Source of the DNA: Nitzschia sp. DOCU1
Taxonomy: Eukaryota; Bacillariophyta; Bacillariophyceae; Bacillariales; Bacillariaceae
Reading direction: 5' to 3'
DNA length: 64,000 nucleotides
Assembly (NCBI GenBank): GCA_951394045.1
Contig: OX595994.1
Span: 1,798,001 to 1,862,000, forward strand
Shown: positions 42,251 to 53,310 of the stretch, in pieces
Layout of the letters: every line of letters starts with the position of its first letter
Position numbering within the stretch: position 1 is the stretch's first letter
The notes under the pieces: model-generated
What the model was told of the DNA's origin: nothing
Databases searched by the model: none
What the model saw: the letters and a program-made list of their open reading frames with translations, nothing else
Program-made: the position numbers and the translations under genes

Positions 42251-45200
42251 ATGACGACTACTTCATCGCCAGAAGATGCCGGGATGTTTCGCACTCCTGT
42301 CCCCACCGACTGGCAACATGCCAAGATTTTAATGGGTCGCCATTTTCGCAAAGACTACCAAAAACCCAAATTGTATTTTGCAAAGTTTTTGTTGTTGCCC
42401 TGTTTGCTCATGCTGTATTGCATTGGATTTTTGATTTCTTTTCAAGACTACCAACCCGAAGTCGGGACTCTTCAGGGCGGCTTTGAATTGTTTCCCGGTC
42501 ATAATTGGACCTACCCCCAAACCATTCGATTGGCGGGATCCATGGCAATGACGAATGATGGCGTAATGGTGGAGAGTATTGCCACTACCATGACCCTGCA
42601 ATTGCAAGAAAGCTTGGTAGATGTGGAGTGGTCCAATGTCACCAATCGAACCGAATTCTTGGAGGATTGTCAAGACATTTCGGCATCTGCAGCAGAAGAA
42701 GTCTGTGTCTATCTGGATGCCATGGACAATTATACTATATTTTATGGTGGTCAAGAAGAAGCGTCTCCCTTTCAATCGGCCTTGGCAGGTGCCCAATGGG
42801 CTGTCAATGTGGCCATTTTGGAAACTCTAGGAGTTTCAGCAACCTTTTCCGTCTTGCAAATTCAACAAACTCCCCAAAAAGTTAGTTCAACTGACAATGA
42901 TCCCCCGCTGATTGTATTGCTACTGCCTCCCGTCATGCAAGTCTTGGCATGTGCCGTGGCCTCGCAGTTTTTGATCGGGCCCATGACGTACGAGAAGCTC
43001 AATCACGTTACCGAATCCTTTTTGTTTGTCGGTGTCAAATTGAGGACTTATCTCTGGACTTGGATTGGATATTATTCGATGCACTTTATATGGACGGCCA
43101 CACTCTTGACTGTGGTCTCCATCTATTGGAATCTCATGCCCCAGTCAAGTCCAGGCTTGATTGGTCTATCGCATTATCTGGGTTTGGTCCACATGATTTC
43201 GCAATCTACTCTCATTGTACAATTCATCCATCAAGAAGAGTTGTCGCAGTCTTTTCCGTTTATAAGTGGCATATTCTGTTTGGGCATTGGTGCGGGATTG
43301 TTGGTGGCAGACATGGCACAGTCCATTCTCATGTATCTGCTGAGTGTGTTTTTGCCCTTTGTGGGCATGATGCAATACTACGGCATTTACATTCTCTACG
43401 ATTATGCTGGTTTGGATACTGGAATTCATTACGATAATGTCGTGTCGAGTGGATTGTTGGGAAGTTACATGGCTCAAATCGTTGGTATCATTCTGTATTG
43501 GATTCTATGTGCCTTGTATGGTTCCGAGTCCTTTTATGATTGGATCTCGGGACATGGATGCAACAAGGCTAGCCATGATGATGACCAGCAAGACGTCACA
43601 CGAACGATAGGTACGCACGAGAGTAACACCCTGTCGGGAGATGATTACGAGCCATTGAAGCCAGGAGCCAATGTCGTTATTCGGGTCCGTGGTGTCGAGC
43701 ACACGTATCGACCGGGACGCTTTGACAAGTCCAAAAAAGTAACCCAAGTCTTGAAAGGTCTCGATATGGATATTTGTCGTGGAGAAGTCTTTGGCTATTT
43801 GGGCCATAATGGAGCGGGGTAAGTGGACGGTGGCAAATATGAGATAGCTTCCTGATGTAGTTTGAAAAAGGTCGCTAATCTGCTTTTACTGCTAATACAC
43901 AGCAAAACGACATCTGTCAATATCTTGGCGGATCAAATCAAGTTGCAAAAAGGAAGCGTGACGTATCATTTTCGAGATGGCGACTGCAACCTTGCAAATA
44001 GCAAGGATATTCATACGATTCGCAACAAGATTGGAGTTTGTCCCCAACACAACACGTCACTTCAAGAAGACTTGACAGCTCGTGAAACCTTGCGGTTGTT
44101 TGCTCACTTGAAGGGTGGGATTGCGCAAGAACGTCCCGATCAATCGATTGCGGACGCCGTCGAAGCTGAAGTCCAACGACGCCTGAATGATGTCAAATTT
44201 ACTTCAGTGGGAGATTCGGACAAACCTGTAGGAACATATTCGGGAGGAATGAAGCGAAAAGTTTTGATTGCCATGTCCCTATTGGGCGACCCTGAGGTTG
44301 TCTTTTTGGGTACGTACCTTGCCATGTCATGTTGCCTTGTGAGCCCACGATGCTCGAATCTTTGTCGGCGTGGTTCTGACTACTTTGCACCATTGCGACA
44401 ACGAACTCTTAAGACGAGCCTACTGCTGGGCTGGATCCCTACAATCGACGTTCTATTTGGGATATGATTGTTGCAGCCAAGCAGGGCCGGAGTATCATTT
44501 TGACGACTCATTTTTTGGACGAGGCGGATGTCTTGTCTGACCGGGTTGGAATCATCAAGAATGGTTCCTTGATTACTTGCGGAAGCTCGTTGTTTTTAAA
44601 GCATGCTTTTGGAGTGGGTTATACGCTAGAGTTTGAGGCTCCTCACCCGATCGCGTTGGATTCGTTGATTCCGCAAGCCGAGCCCGTGGGCCAGGATCAA
44701 AATGGCAGGTATCAATGGCGTCTTGGTCACGGCCTAGAAGACAGCTTCCCTCAAGCACTCAAATGGCTCAAGAGTCAAGGCGCTAGCAACGTCCAATTGG
44801 ATTTGACGACTCTAGAGCAGGTTTTTCTCGAAACGGGCAAAGAAGATGAGGACGAAGTGCCGGCGACTGACGAAGGAAACGACGAAGGAAACCAGGATGT
44901 CCAAACAGCCGGAGAAGTGCCTCCAAATGACGACGAGCTGGTAGCCCGCATTTGGGAACCACGATGTAGAATCAAGCCCATCAGCTGGTGGTCAAAACTG
45001 TATTTGGTGCAGAATTTCATGATGGTGAATGCGTGGAAGTCGAAGGAAATCATCTTTCTTAATATTTCCTTCCCGGTGAGTAGAATAACTAGAATCGTGG
45101 GCATGGCAAAAATCCTTGATTTTCACACTTGATTCTGGTGGTATCCATAGTTGATCTACCTGATTGTGGGAATTGCTCTGTCAGCTTTGTTCGTCCCAGA

Positions 45201-47498
45201 ACTCGAAGGCGAGATCATTACAAGTAATCCCATAAGCATTTCCACAGGTATGGCTGGAGAGGCGCGGTTCTTTGGAGTTCCTGAATTCAACAATTCGAAT
45301 CCTATTGCGCCACTAGTCCCAGCGGAGCCCCCGCTCACCCTCGAATCTTACTACGAACCCGGCGAGCTTCCTTATGTCGGCGGTCACTATGACGGCAACT
45401 CGACGCTCCAATACGCGAATGAAGTCACCCCGTTCGCCCTGCAGTTGGCTGCAAATATTCTTTCGAACTATACTGCGTTGCTCGAGCCCAGCAGTAGAAT
45501 CGACGGGATTGCGAGCGCAGTACAACAACTACCCTACAGCAAGGAAAACCCCTTCCGCCCGGACTTGCTCTTCATACCGTTCTGCTTATCCTTTGGTTTT
45601 GCTGGGCTGGCATTTAGCGTCTTGGACGTCCTTTTGTTGAAAGGCAACAACATTATCACTCTCTTTCGCGTGGCGGGAATCACGGAGTGGACCACATATG
45701 TCGGGGTCATGGCCTACAAGTTCACGACTACATTCTTCCCTTTTTTTACGCTCCTAGTAGTGCTCGGCTTTTCGGTCGGCTTGGTTCTGTTCGGGAACGC
45801 TGGCCGATGGCTCGGAAGTCTACTGCTGATGTTTGCCTACGCCTACTCGTCGACGCCCACGGGTCTTATTTTGGCCAAACGCTTTATTCATGCTGATTTC
45901 AAGTCGGTCGCCAACTGGTTTCCAGGGGTCTATTTCACATTCGCTGGTGTTCCGTACATTGTCTATTCGTCCTTGTTGCAAGCATTTCCTGAGTCCGAGG
46001 ACCTCATCTTGATTGTCGGGGACATCCTCTGCATCATCCCTCAAGTCGCCTTTCAAAGAGGACTGGGCGCGGTACTTGAAATATCAAATCTTTACGACGA
46101 TCCCGAGTTGACTTGGCGGGACGTGTGGAGCTTTGACCAACGCCTTTGGTTCACTATTCTCATCATGTGCTTCGTGGGGACGGTAGAATGGTACTATCTT
46201 TACATTTTGACGACGACCCGCGAGAAGACGACAAAACTTTCAAAGGAGGATAACGCCGAAGAGTTGACGACACCACTTGATGTTAGCGCCGATCCTGCCA
46301 TTTCTGCGGAGCGAGAGCGTAGCTTGGTAGACGATCAAGGTATCAACGCTCGGGACTTGGTCAAGATCTTTAAGGACTCCTCCAAGAAAGGTGCGGCTGT
46401 TATCAAGCGTTCAGTCAAGGGCATGAGCTTCGGCATCCGGCAAAACGAGATCCTGGCGTTGCTAGGGCCTAATGGCGCCGGGAAAACTTGTACCATGAGC
46501 ATCTTGGCAGGTCAAATGACGCCCGAACACGGCGAGGTGTCCATTAATGGCGTCGTCGTTGATCATTCCGCTCGTAGTGTTGATCCCCTCTTTGCCAACT
46601 GCCAAGTCTCTTACGTGCCTCAATTCGACGCACTCTTCCCCAACCAGTCAGTCGAAGAACATCTCAAGTTTTACGCTAGGATCCGAGGATTGGATTGGGA
46701 TGACACCAAGACTCAAGAGCACGTCAATTCGATTGTAAAGTTGTTGGGACTAGATAAACATCGTCAAAAGTACTCCGATCAGCTTTCGGGTGGATATAAA
46801 CGCCGACTGTGCTTGGCTTTGGCGCTGATCGGGTATCCCAAGGCCATGATGATGGACGAGGTAACTACTGGTAAGAACCCTGCAAATCAATACATGCTTC
46901 ACGCGATAACCGAGATACACCCCACCGTCGAGCTAACATTGAAATTGTTAATGCGACAGGTTTGGATCCGGGGGCTCGTCGCCTTATTTGGGACATCCTG
47001 AAACCACGTTCGTCTCTCTGCGATTGGAATGTTCCTGCAATGCTACTGAGTACGCATTACATGGAAGAGGCCGAAGAGCTTGGAGATCGAATTGTCATTA
47101 TGATTGATGGTGAAGTTTCTGCCACTGGAGCCTTGACGCAATTGTATGATCGATACTGTACTAGTTTCTTTGTGGAAATTTCCTTGCACCCTACGGCCAA
47201 TGACGACAATTCTGACAAGATCTTGGGAATCTTTAACGACCATGGCTTGTCCGCTACCGTTTACGAGTCCTTGCCCTACCACTTGAAACTACAGGTCCCC
47301 TTTCACAATACTAATGACGACACTACGCAGCAGCTGGCGGACCTCTTTGAACTTTTGGAAGGCTACAAAGACTCGCTCGAAATCAAGTTCTATTCAGTCG
47401 CCAAGATGAACTTGGAGCAAATCTTTATTGACTTGTCGCGCAAACAATTGAACGCCGACGCACAGTTTCAAAGCGAACGGCAATTGAACGCGGCCTAA
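42251..47498 (+). CDS. Full-length ABCA-type ABC transporter
   Basis: Five exons: 42251..43818, 43903..44309, 44414..45075, 45151..46870, 46960..47498; all phases match and give 1,631 aa. Order: first TM helix (about 44-64) followed by a large extracytosolic loop with N..T/S sites, helices at about 215-420, NBD1 (Walker A GHNGAGKT near 518-525, signature YSGGMKRK, Walker [14 protein letters not shown]), second TM set (first helix [15 protein letters not shown] at 880), NBD2 (Walker A GPNGAGKT near 1318-1325, signature LSGGYKRR, Walker [13 protein letters not shown]). This TMD-NBD-TMD-NBD layout with a big loop after the first helix of each half defines ABCA lipid/sterol transporters. Introns fall inside Walker A of NBD1 and Walker B of both NBDs. 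Substrate unknown. Confidence 0.93.
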
Positions 47499-47813
47499 CG
47501 CTAGAACCGGAAGGGCTGCTACACATTTTTGCGACATATTTGTGTGTTGAATACAATAGTTAAAGCTACGTTCTATCCAGTCAGCAACTGATACTTTGGA
47601 TCAGAACGCTTTGTCGCATGCTGCACTCTTCGAGTAAAATTTATTGGCACTCTCATCACCGCTGGGTACCAAGTGGTAGGTAATAGCCAGCAGCCGCGCC
47701 GCAAGAGCCTGAACGCAGCTCCATAGCAGTGTTTCGCTTCAATTACACGACGTGACCATAACCGCCGAGTTGTAGACCATTCACCCTCGCCATTCATTCA
47801 TGGCTCGCTGGTT
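47499..47813. other. Intergenic, convergent 3' flanks
   Basis: No gene seen between the ABCA stop and the convergent Ubl gene. Confidence 0.4.
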
Positions 47814-48983
47814 TCAACTTTCATCTTCTGATTCCGAAAGTTCAAACAACATTTGATTGGCCTGCGCAGGATCTTCCATGTTGGGTTCGTACTTGTCATG
47901 TGGGCGTGAAAACTTGCTGGACAAGGACGATGACGCCGACGCCTTGCCTGCACCCTGAACTACATCCAATACAACATCCAACATGCCATCCAAGATAACA
48001 TCGCCTAATTTGAGCAAGCCCTCCAAAACGTGTTGCACCCTTCTCTTCCACTCGTCAGGATCCGATAAACATTTCTTGGTGGAGGGCGATAGTTCTTTTT
48101 GTATAGACTTTGGTAAATGATGGGCCAAGACTTTCCGATACGTTTCCAATAGGGGCCCTGGTTGGCTCAAGGCGCGTCGAAAGGCAGGACGTTCCCATAC
48201 CATGCGCAATCGATGATACGATAAATCAACCGTCGTTCGAATGACATGGCTGACTTGATGTTTGTCGATCAGAGGCACGACATGATCCCAATAAGCTTTC
48301 CAGTAGTCCCAGGACATGCCATGGTCCCGTATATACTCAATCAACTTGGGGAATGGATTTTTCTCATTTTGATGGTCGTCCTCTAATTCTTTGGACATGA
48401 TTTCCAAGGTCATGGCCAAAACTTCATGCAATCGAAATTTGTAATCCTGCGTGACACAAATCACCATGTCGCCGCTCTGGAGGCCTTGTTCTTTGAGTTT
48501 GACGCCAAGATCTTCCAAGACTTTGCCACGATATAACAATTTGGCATTCGTCAAATCCTTGCGAGTCAAGGAAGATGATATTCGTTCCAGCTGGTGTAGG
48601 ACATCTCCCATGGTAGTAACTTGATGTACCTGATACCATTCGTCACGACAGGCCACCTTGAGCCAATCCAATGTATCGTCGTCCCCGCCATTATTTTTTT
48701 CCTGATTATTGCTGTTGCCCCCACGTCGTCGATCTTTGCCGCGATTGTTATTGCTGTTGTTGTTACCGTATGGAGTACTGGTACAAACGCCCAGTAACAA
48801 ACACCAAAGCGTCTTGGATCAAGTAGAAAATAGCCGAAAACGCAGCACCGTGAATGTGTTAGTCCAGATCCTATCGGCGCATCCAGCATGAAATTCTTCT
48901 TTAGTCCGCTAGTAGTGACTTACCATGACAAGCAACCCACGACATTTCCAAAAGGACGGAGATTGGAGCGAACGAGTCATCAT
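47814..48983 (-). CDS. Membrane-anchored or secreted protein with ubiquitin-like domain
   Basis: Exon 1 48924..48983 (20 codons) and exon 2 47814..48812 (111-base phase-0 intron) give 352 aa. The join yields FWKCRGLLVMTLWCLLLGVCTSTP, a complete signal or anchor segment, which supports the otherwise tiny first exon. An Asn/Gly/Arg-rich linker follows. About residues 68-130 resemble a ubiquitin-like fold: VHQVTTMGDVLHQLERIS, NAKLLYRGKVLEDLGVKLKEQGLQSGDMVICV. The C-terminal 200 residues are helical, with Trp/Tyr-rich HGMSWDYWKAYWDHV and a run LLKLGDVILDGMLDVVLDVVQG. There is no di-Gly end. Two in-frame ATGs occur (48983 and 48980). Possible roles include ER quality control (as for other membrane Ubl proteins), but this is speculation. 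Confidence 0.7.
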
Positions 48984-49521
48984 TGTTTCTATGCTTTTAT
49001 TAGCAGGGCAGCTATTCATCAGCTTCATCGTCGTGATGTGAGCTGCTGGATGCAGAATTCTCTGAAGCCCCACACAGTCGAGGACAGTCGAGAGTCGGAA
49101 ATCAGCAGTCGTCGTCTTGGATCAAACAAGAACAACGACCGTGCGTCTTTTTACGGATGATAGGACGAAAGAAAAGCTATTGTATCTATAACCGGTATTG
49201 AGTTTGGATGCTCGCTGTTGAAACCATTTTCGACAAAGAGCACCATCATCATCATCGTCGTCCACATCCAAACGCTTTGGTGACGCGAAGCAATCATAGG
49301 TATGATAGGTGCACTGTACCGTACTCTACCTGGTATGTCATCCGATGGAAGGACGGGCGAACGGGTGGTGCGAGCTCCGCGAGAGCGAGCGAGCTTTTTG
49401 TCCGTGGTGGCATCGTGTCGAGGTGTCGATGCCAGGGACACCAGCGAAAAAGCCCGTCTTTCTTCGCTGGTGTTGGCAGAGTGTGCCGAGGGGAGAGAAA
49501 ACTGACGTTGATACACTACTC
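48984..49521. other. Intergenic, no gene seen
   Basis: Between the Ubl gene and the Crypton. Overlapping frames on both strands near 49,150-49,620 have no motifs. Confidence 0.4.
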
Positions 49522-49755
49522 TCCCATTATTGGTAAAATGAGACCGGGATCGTATTTTCTGGTACTGCCGCCACACAGTCTACGTCAGCATACCCCATCC
49601 AAAATTGGAGTGTTGGACCCATAGGATAGGGCGAGCCGGGGTATGAAAATGCAACGAGGGTCTCAGGTGCAGTCGTATAAATATTGATAGAAATGAGACC
49701 CTATCACGAGAAAATAGCACCACACTCATAAAAATAAGACCCATGACTTTTCACC

Positions 49756-51717
49756 ATGCCTCCCCAGTCTACTCCAGCAATCTACAAGAAGTATCTTATT
49801 AGGTTGATGTCCTTCCTCGACAATGAGGAGTATGCCGCAGATCATCAGTTCACCAATGAAAGGCTTGGCCAGTTGACACCAGCTGATCTGATGCGATGGT
49901 TCAACATGGAAACATTTGGCCAGGAAAACCCTCCAGTTGGGCATGACTTGAATCCAATCGTCAGGTCATCCAGCATAGAGATGTGGAAGAAGGCCATATC
50001 CTTCTACATGCCGAACAAATTGACACCATGGAATCAGCTGTCTCAGCAAGGGAATCCAACTCGGTCATTTGAAGTGAACCAACTTTGCAAGTATGTTAAG
50101 AAAAAGGAGGTTCGCAGGCAAGGTGTGACATCCAAGGCAGATGTGCCATTGAAGGCATTTGAATACAGGAGAATGATGGTGATACTTAAAACTGAAAGTG
50201 CTGCTGGTGATATTATTCGGAAATACGGCATTCCAGCTTTCATCAACTATCAATTCCACATGATCGCACGAGTGGATGATGTCAGCCAGAGTCTCCGTAT
50301 AAATCTACAGCCACACGACCGTTTCCCCACCATGGCCATGAAGAGCAGGCTCAGTTGGTCCAAAAATGTTTTGGAAGAACGGGATGCCCCATACCAATCC
50401 ATACTGGCGTGTATGGATCCATTATATTGTGTTCATTTATCTCTGTCATTGTGGCTGGAGCTACATGCCGAGGAAAATCCCAATGCTGCTCTCTCTCCCT
50501 ATTTGTTCCCTTTTTCAGACGACAACAACATTCCTAGTGGGGGGCTGAAGTCCAAAGCCACTGTGCAGGGTGTCTTGCGGCGAATTTTCCTACAAGACGG
50601 GTTTGGGCCACACCTAGGTGGGCACAGCATTAGGAAATTTGCATCTACAGATTGTCGTCGCAAGGGTGCAACGAGAGACGAAAAGGATATCAGGGGGCGG
50701 TGGAAAGGGAAGAAACGTATTTCAGATCGATATGATGATGTAGAGCTACCCTACCCAGACACCAAAGTGGCCTCACTTCTTTGCATTGGTGGGCCATGTC
50801 GCTATTCTGTGCGAGAAAACTGTGGTGTTACCAATGAATGGATTCTGGAGCACGTGGTGCCACATGCACGACTATTGATTGGTGATACCACGGCAACAGT
50901 TCTCGGATATGCACTACTATGGTATGCTTTTACTCTAGAAGCGGGTGAGGGCATGCCTGTTCACTTACTACAACGCATTCGAGCAGCCTACAATCAACTA
51001 AACAATGGGCTGCCGGCAGGCACCAATCCTGTCAACAAGATTCCAGTGATTGTAAATGGCCATGAAGGAGAGGTGTACATGGATGATATCCCACAAGATG
51101 ATGTCGGTGTGGGTGAGAACAACAACAACAACAATATTGGGGTTCAAAATAATAATGCCATTTTTGGTCCTTTCGCAGATCGACCAGTGCGGACCCAGCT
51201 GCTTGCATTACATTCACAGCTGATGCAGGTCCGCAGAGGCCAGGATGAGTTGCGCCAAGAAATCAAAGAGATTCAGCAACAGCAGCAACGGCAGTTGGCC
51301 ACTATGAACAGCAACATCCGGCGAATTGCGATGAATCCTGCTGCTCGTTTTCCTCGTCAGCAGGCAGGAAATCAAACAGTCAACCAACAACCTGCACCTG
51401 TTGGAAATTTAAATGCTTCATTGTCACCAACACCTCGATGTCTATGGAGTCTTTGGACAGAGTATGTAGTTGGCATCGGAGGAAGGAAACCTGCCAGTCA
51501 ATTCACAGCAGTGGAGCGAGGCAGAGTCAAAAACAAGTACTACCGCCGCAAGGTTGTATGGGACACAATATCTCGATTGATGCGTGCAGGGCTGACTTCC
51601 GACACCGCCATTGACCGCATTTATGCAGCATATGGCCTTGACCAAAGTGTGACAGAAATCATCAACCGAATGCTGCATGACAGGCGACATGACACTGTTC
51701 CTGGCGCCCTTCTGTAG
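49756..51717 (+). CDS. Crypton tyrosine recombinase with GCR1_C-like DNA-binding domain
   Basis: Intact single-exon gene of 653 aa. The catalytic domain shows Arg172 (ARVDDV), His290-Ser-Ile-Arg293 (GGHSIRKF), Trp316 in RGRWKGKKR and the nucleophile candidate Tyr326 in SDRYDD, followed by LPYPDTKVASLLCIGGPCRY: the R..HxxR..W/H..Y order of tyrosine recombinases with the RGRWK...PD..VA..LC.GGP block of Cryptons. A Gln-rich linker (about 495-520) leads to a C-terminal LWSLWTEYVVGIGGRKPASQF..ERGRVKNKYYRRK.VW domain matching GCR1_C, the DNA-binding domain of fungal GCR1 and many Cryptons. The first ~165 residues are probably the N-terminal DNA-binding core-type domain. All catalytic residues are present, so the element may still be active. 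Confidence 0.88.
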   Translation: MPPQSTPAIYKKYLIRLMSFLDNEEYAADHQFTNERLGQLTPADLMRWFNMETFGQENPPVGHDLNPIVRSSSIEMWKKAISFYMPNKLTPWNQLSQQGNPTRSFEVNQLCKYVKKKEVRRQGVTSKADVPLKAFEYRRMMVILKTESAAGDIIRKYGIPAFINYQFHMIARVDDVSQSLRINLQPHDRFPTMAMKSRLSWSKNVLEERDAPYQSILACMDPLYCVHLSLSLWLELHAEENPNAALSPYLFPFSDDNNIPSGGLKSKATVQGVLRRIFLQDGFGPHLGGHSIRKFASTDCRRKGATRDEKDIRGRWKGKKRISDRYDDVELPYPDTKVASLLCIGGPCRYSVRENCGVTNEWILEHVVPHARLLIGDTTATVLGYALLWYAFTLEAGEGMPVHLLQRIRAAYNQLNNGLPAGTNPVNKIPVIVNGHEGEVYMDDIPQDDVGVGENNNNNNIGVQNNNAIFGPFADRPVRTQLLALHSQLMQVRRGQDELRQEIKEIQQQQQRQLATMNSNIRRIAMNPAARFPRQQAGNQTVNQQPAPVGNLNASLSPTPRCLWSLWTEYVVGIGGRKPASQFTAVERGRVKNKYYRRKVVWDTISRLMRAGLTSDTAIDRIYAAYGLDQSVTEIINRMLHDRRHDTVPGALL

Positions 51718-51880
51718 GTAGACTTGGCATAATATGGGTAGAAATGGTTTATTGTTGCCTGTACATTCGATGCAACAAAGAGTAGGCATCCCCTCGCAAA
51801 GGAGTAGAGAGAATGGCAAGAGTAGTGGTGGGCTTGGCTTCGGTCACAAAGGGCAAGAGATTCCACCCCTCTGTAGTTAG

Positions 51881-51940
51881 ACATAACATGGTATGGGTAG
51901 ACATAACATGGTATGGGTAGACATAACATGGTATAGGTAG
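51881..51940 (+). repeat. 20-base minisatellite, three units
   Basis: Units at 51881, 51901 and 51921 read ACATAACATGGTATGGGTAG with one change in the third; a partial unit follows and a related GTAGAC...ATGGGTAGA word precedes near 51,717. It lies in the 3' non-coding part of the Crypton. Confidence 0.9.
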
Positions 51941-52194
51941 ACATGAACTGCTGTTTGGTCTGGGAACGTCTTCAAAAGGTGGAGTTGATGGAGAATGTTG
52001 TTGTTGCTGTTGTGTTTGTGTAAAAATTTCATGTTGACTTTCATGTTGCGTCGCGACGGATTGCCCCCATGCTGCCAACTTACGCGTTGTTGCGCGACGG
52101 AAGGTGTCGATGCGCAGTGTGTTGGGCAGGTTACGTAGACTTTGTACTAAGGTCTACAGGGTCTCATGTACGGTCTTATTTTTTTGAGGTACGA

Positions 52195-52689
52195 TCCCAT
52201 TATTGGTAAAATGAGACCGGGATCGTATTTTCTGGTACTGCCGCCACACAGTCTACGTCAGCATACTCCATCCAAAATTGGAGTGTTGGACCCATAGGAT
52301 AGGGCGAGCCGGGGTATGAAAATGCAACGAGGGTCTCAGGTGCAGTCGTATAAATATTGATAGAAATGAGACCCTATCACGAGAAAATAGCACCACACTC
52401 ATAAAAATAAGACCCATGACTTTTCACCATGCCTCCCCAGTCTACTCCAGCAATCTACAAGAAGTATCTTATTAGGTTGATGTCCTTCCTCGACAATGAG
52501 GAGTATGCCGCAGATCATCAGTTCACCAATGAAAGGCTTGGCCAGTTGACACCAGCTGATCTGATGCGATGGTTCAACATGGAAACATTTGGCCAGGAAA
52601 ACCCTCCAGTTGGGCATGACTTGAATCCAATCGTCAGGTCATCCAGCATAGAGATGTGGAAGAAGGCCATATCCTTCTACATGCCGAAC
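52195..52689 (+). mobile_element. Truncated second Crypton copy, head-to-tail
   Basis: 495 bases matching 49522-50016 with a single visible difference (C at 49594, T at 52267). It includes the whole 5' leader and the first 87 codons of the recombinase gene (52429 onward), then stops abruptly after CCGAAC. The near-identity shows the copy is very recent. The open frame continues a short way into unrelated DNA (to 52779) and cannot encode a recombinase. Confidence 0.9.
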
Positions 52690-53310
52690 GGTCGGAGGGA
52701 GAAACCCGAGGCGAAGGTGGTCGGAAGGAAAAACCCGAGGCGAAGGTGGCGGCAATGTTCTGTGCAGCCTTTGTTATGAAAATGTTGCACGTCTATTGCA
52801 GGACGCGTTTTGTTGCAACCTACGAGCGATCTTGAATGAGGCTTGACATCCTCCTACGTCAGTCCAGAGGTGCGTCAGAGACACTTGGCGCATCACACAA
52901 CTTGACAGTCGTCCGCCTCTCGATCCACTATTACGTGCCCGGCGAAACTAAGACGTTCAGATACTCTAGTACTGAGTTTGCGCTAATACATGCTGTGGGA
53001 TTCGAAAGCGGCCTTCTTTGTCGGCTAAGCTGCAAATGAGGATAATAGCTGATGGGCTTCCTTGCGGTAAAGGTTTTCCTTGTTATTACTTTGAGGTGAA
53101 AGAAGAAAGAAAGAAACTGTCGGCTGCTGCATGGCGGCGGCACATTCTCTACCCACCGTGTCACCGGTATCGCATAGCCAAAATGTGCACCAAAGAAGAA
53201 AGGGTGGTACAACGCGGTTCCGGCCGAGTTTGGTTACCACGACGAGACGATCACTTCTTCGCTGACGCCACAAACTATTTCTGTTGTTCTCCAAAAAGGA
53301 TTGAAGCAAG
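52690..53310. other. Truncation flank with 29-base direct repeat; protease upstream region
   Basis: Immediately after the truncated Crypton, 52690-52718 and 52719-52747 form a 29-base tandem pair (both start GGTCGGA and end CCCGAGGCGAAGGT). The rest, up to the protease ATG at 53311, shows no supported gene. Confidence 0.6.

Larger units (their letters stand above)
49522..52194 (+). mobile_element. Crypton-type DNA transposon, apparently complete
   Basis: The left edge is set where sequence shared with the downstream copy begins (49522 aligned to 52195, offset 2,673). The right edge is the base before the second copy. It contains one large intact gene (49756..51717), a 234-base 5' leader with repeated GAGACC/GGTCTC words, and a 3' region with a 20-base minisatellite. 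No terminal inverted repeats are visible, as expected for Cryptons, which move by tyrosine recombinase and probably circular DNA (established for the family). Confidence 0.75.

Noticed and set aside
49151..49624. Long overlapping frames on both strands before the Crypton
   Set aside because: No motifs, and they run into the Crypton leader, which is shared with the second copy as non-coding DNA.
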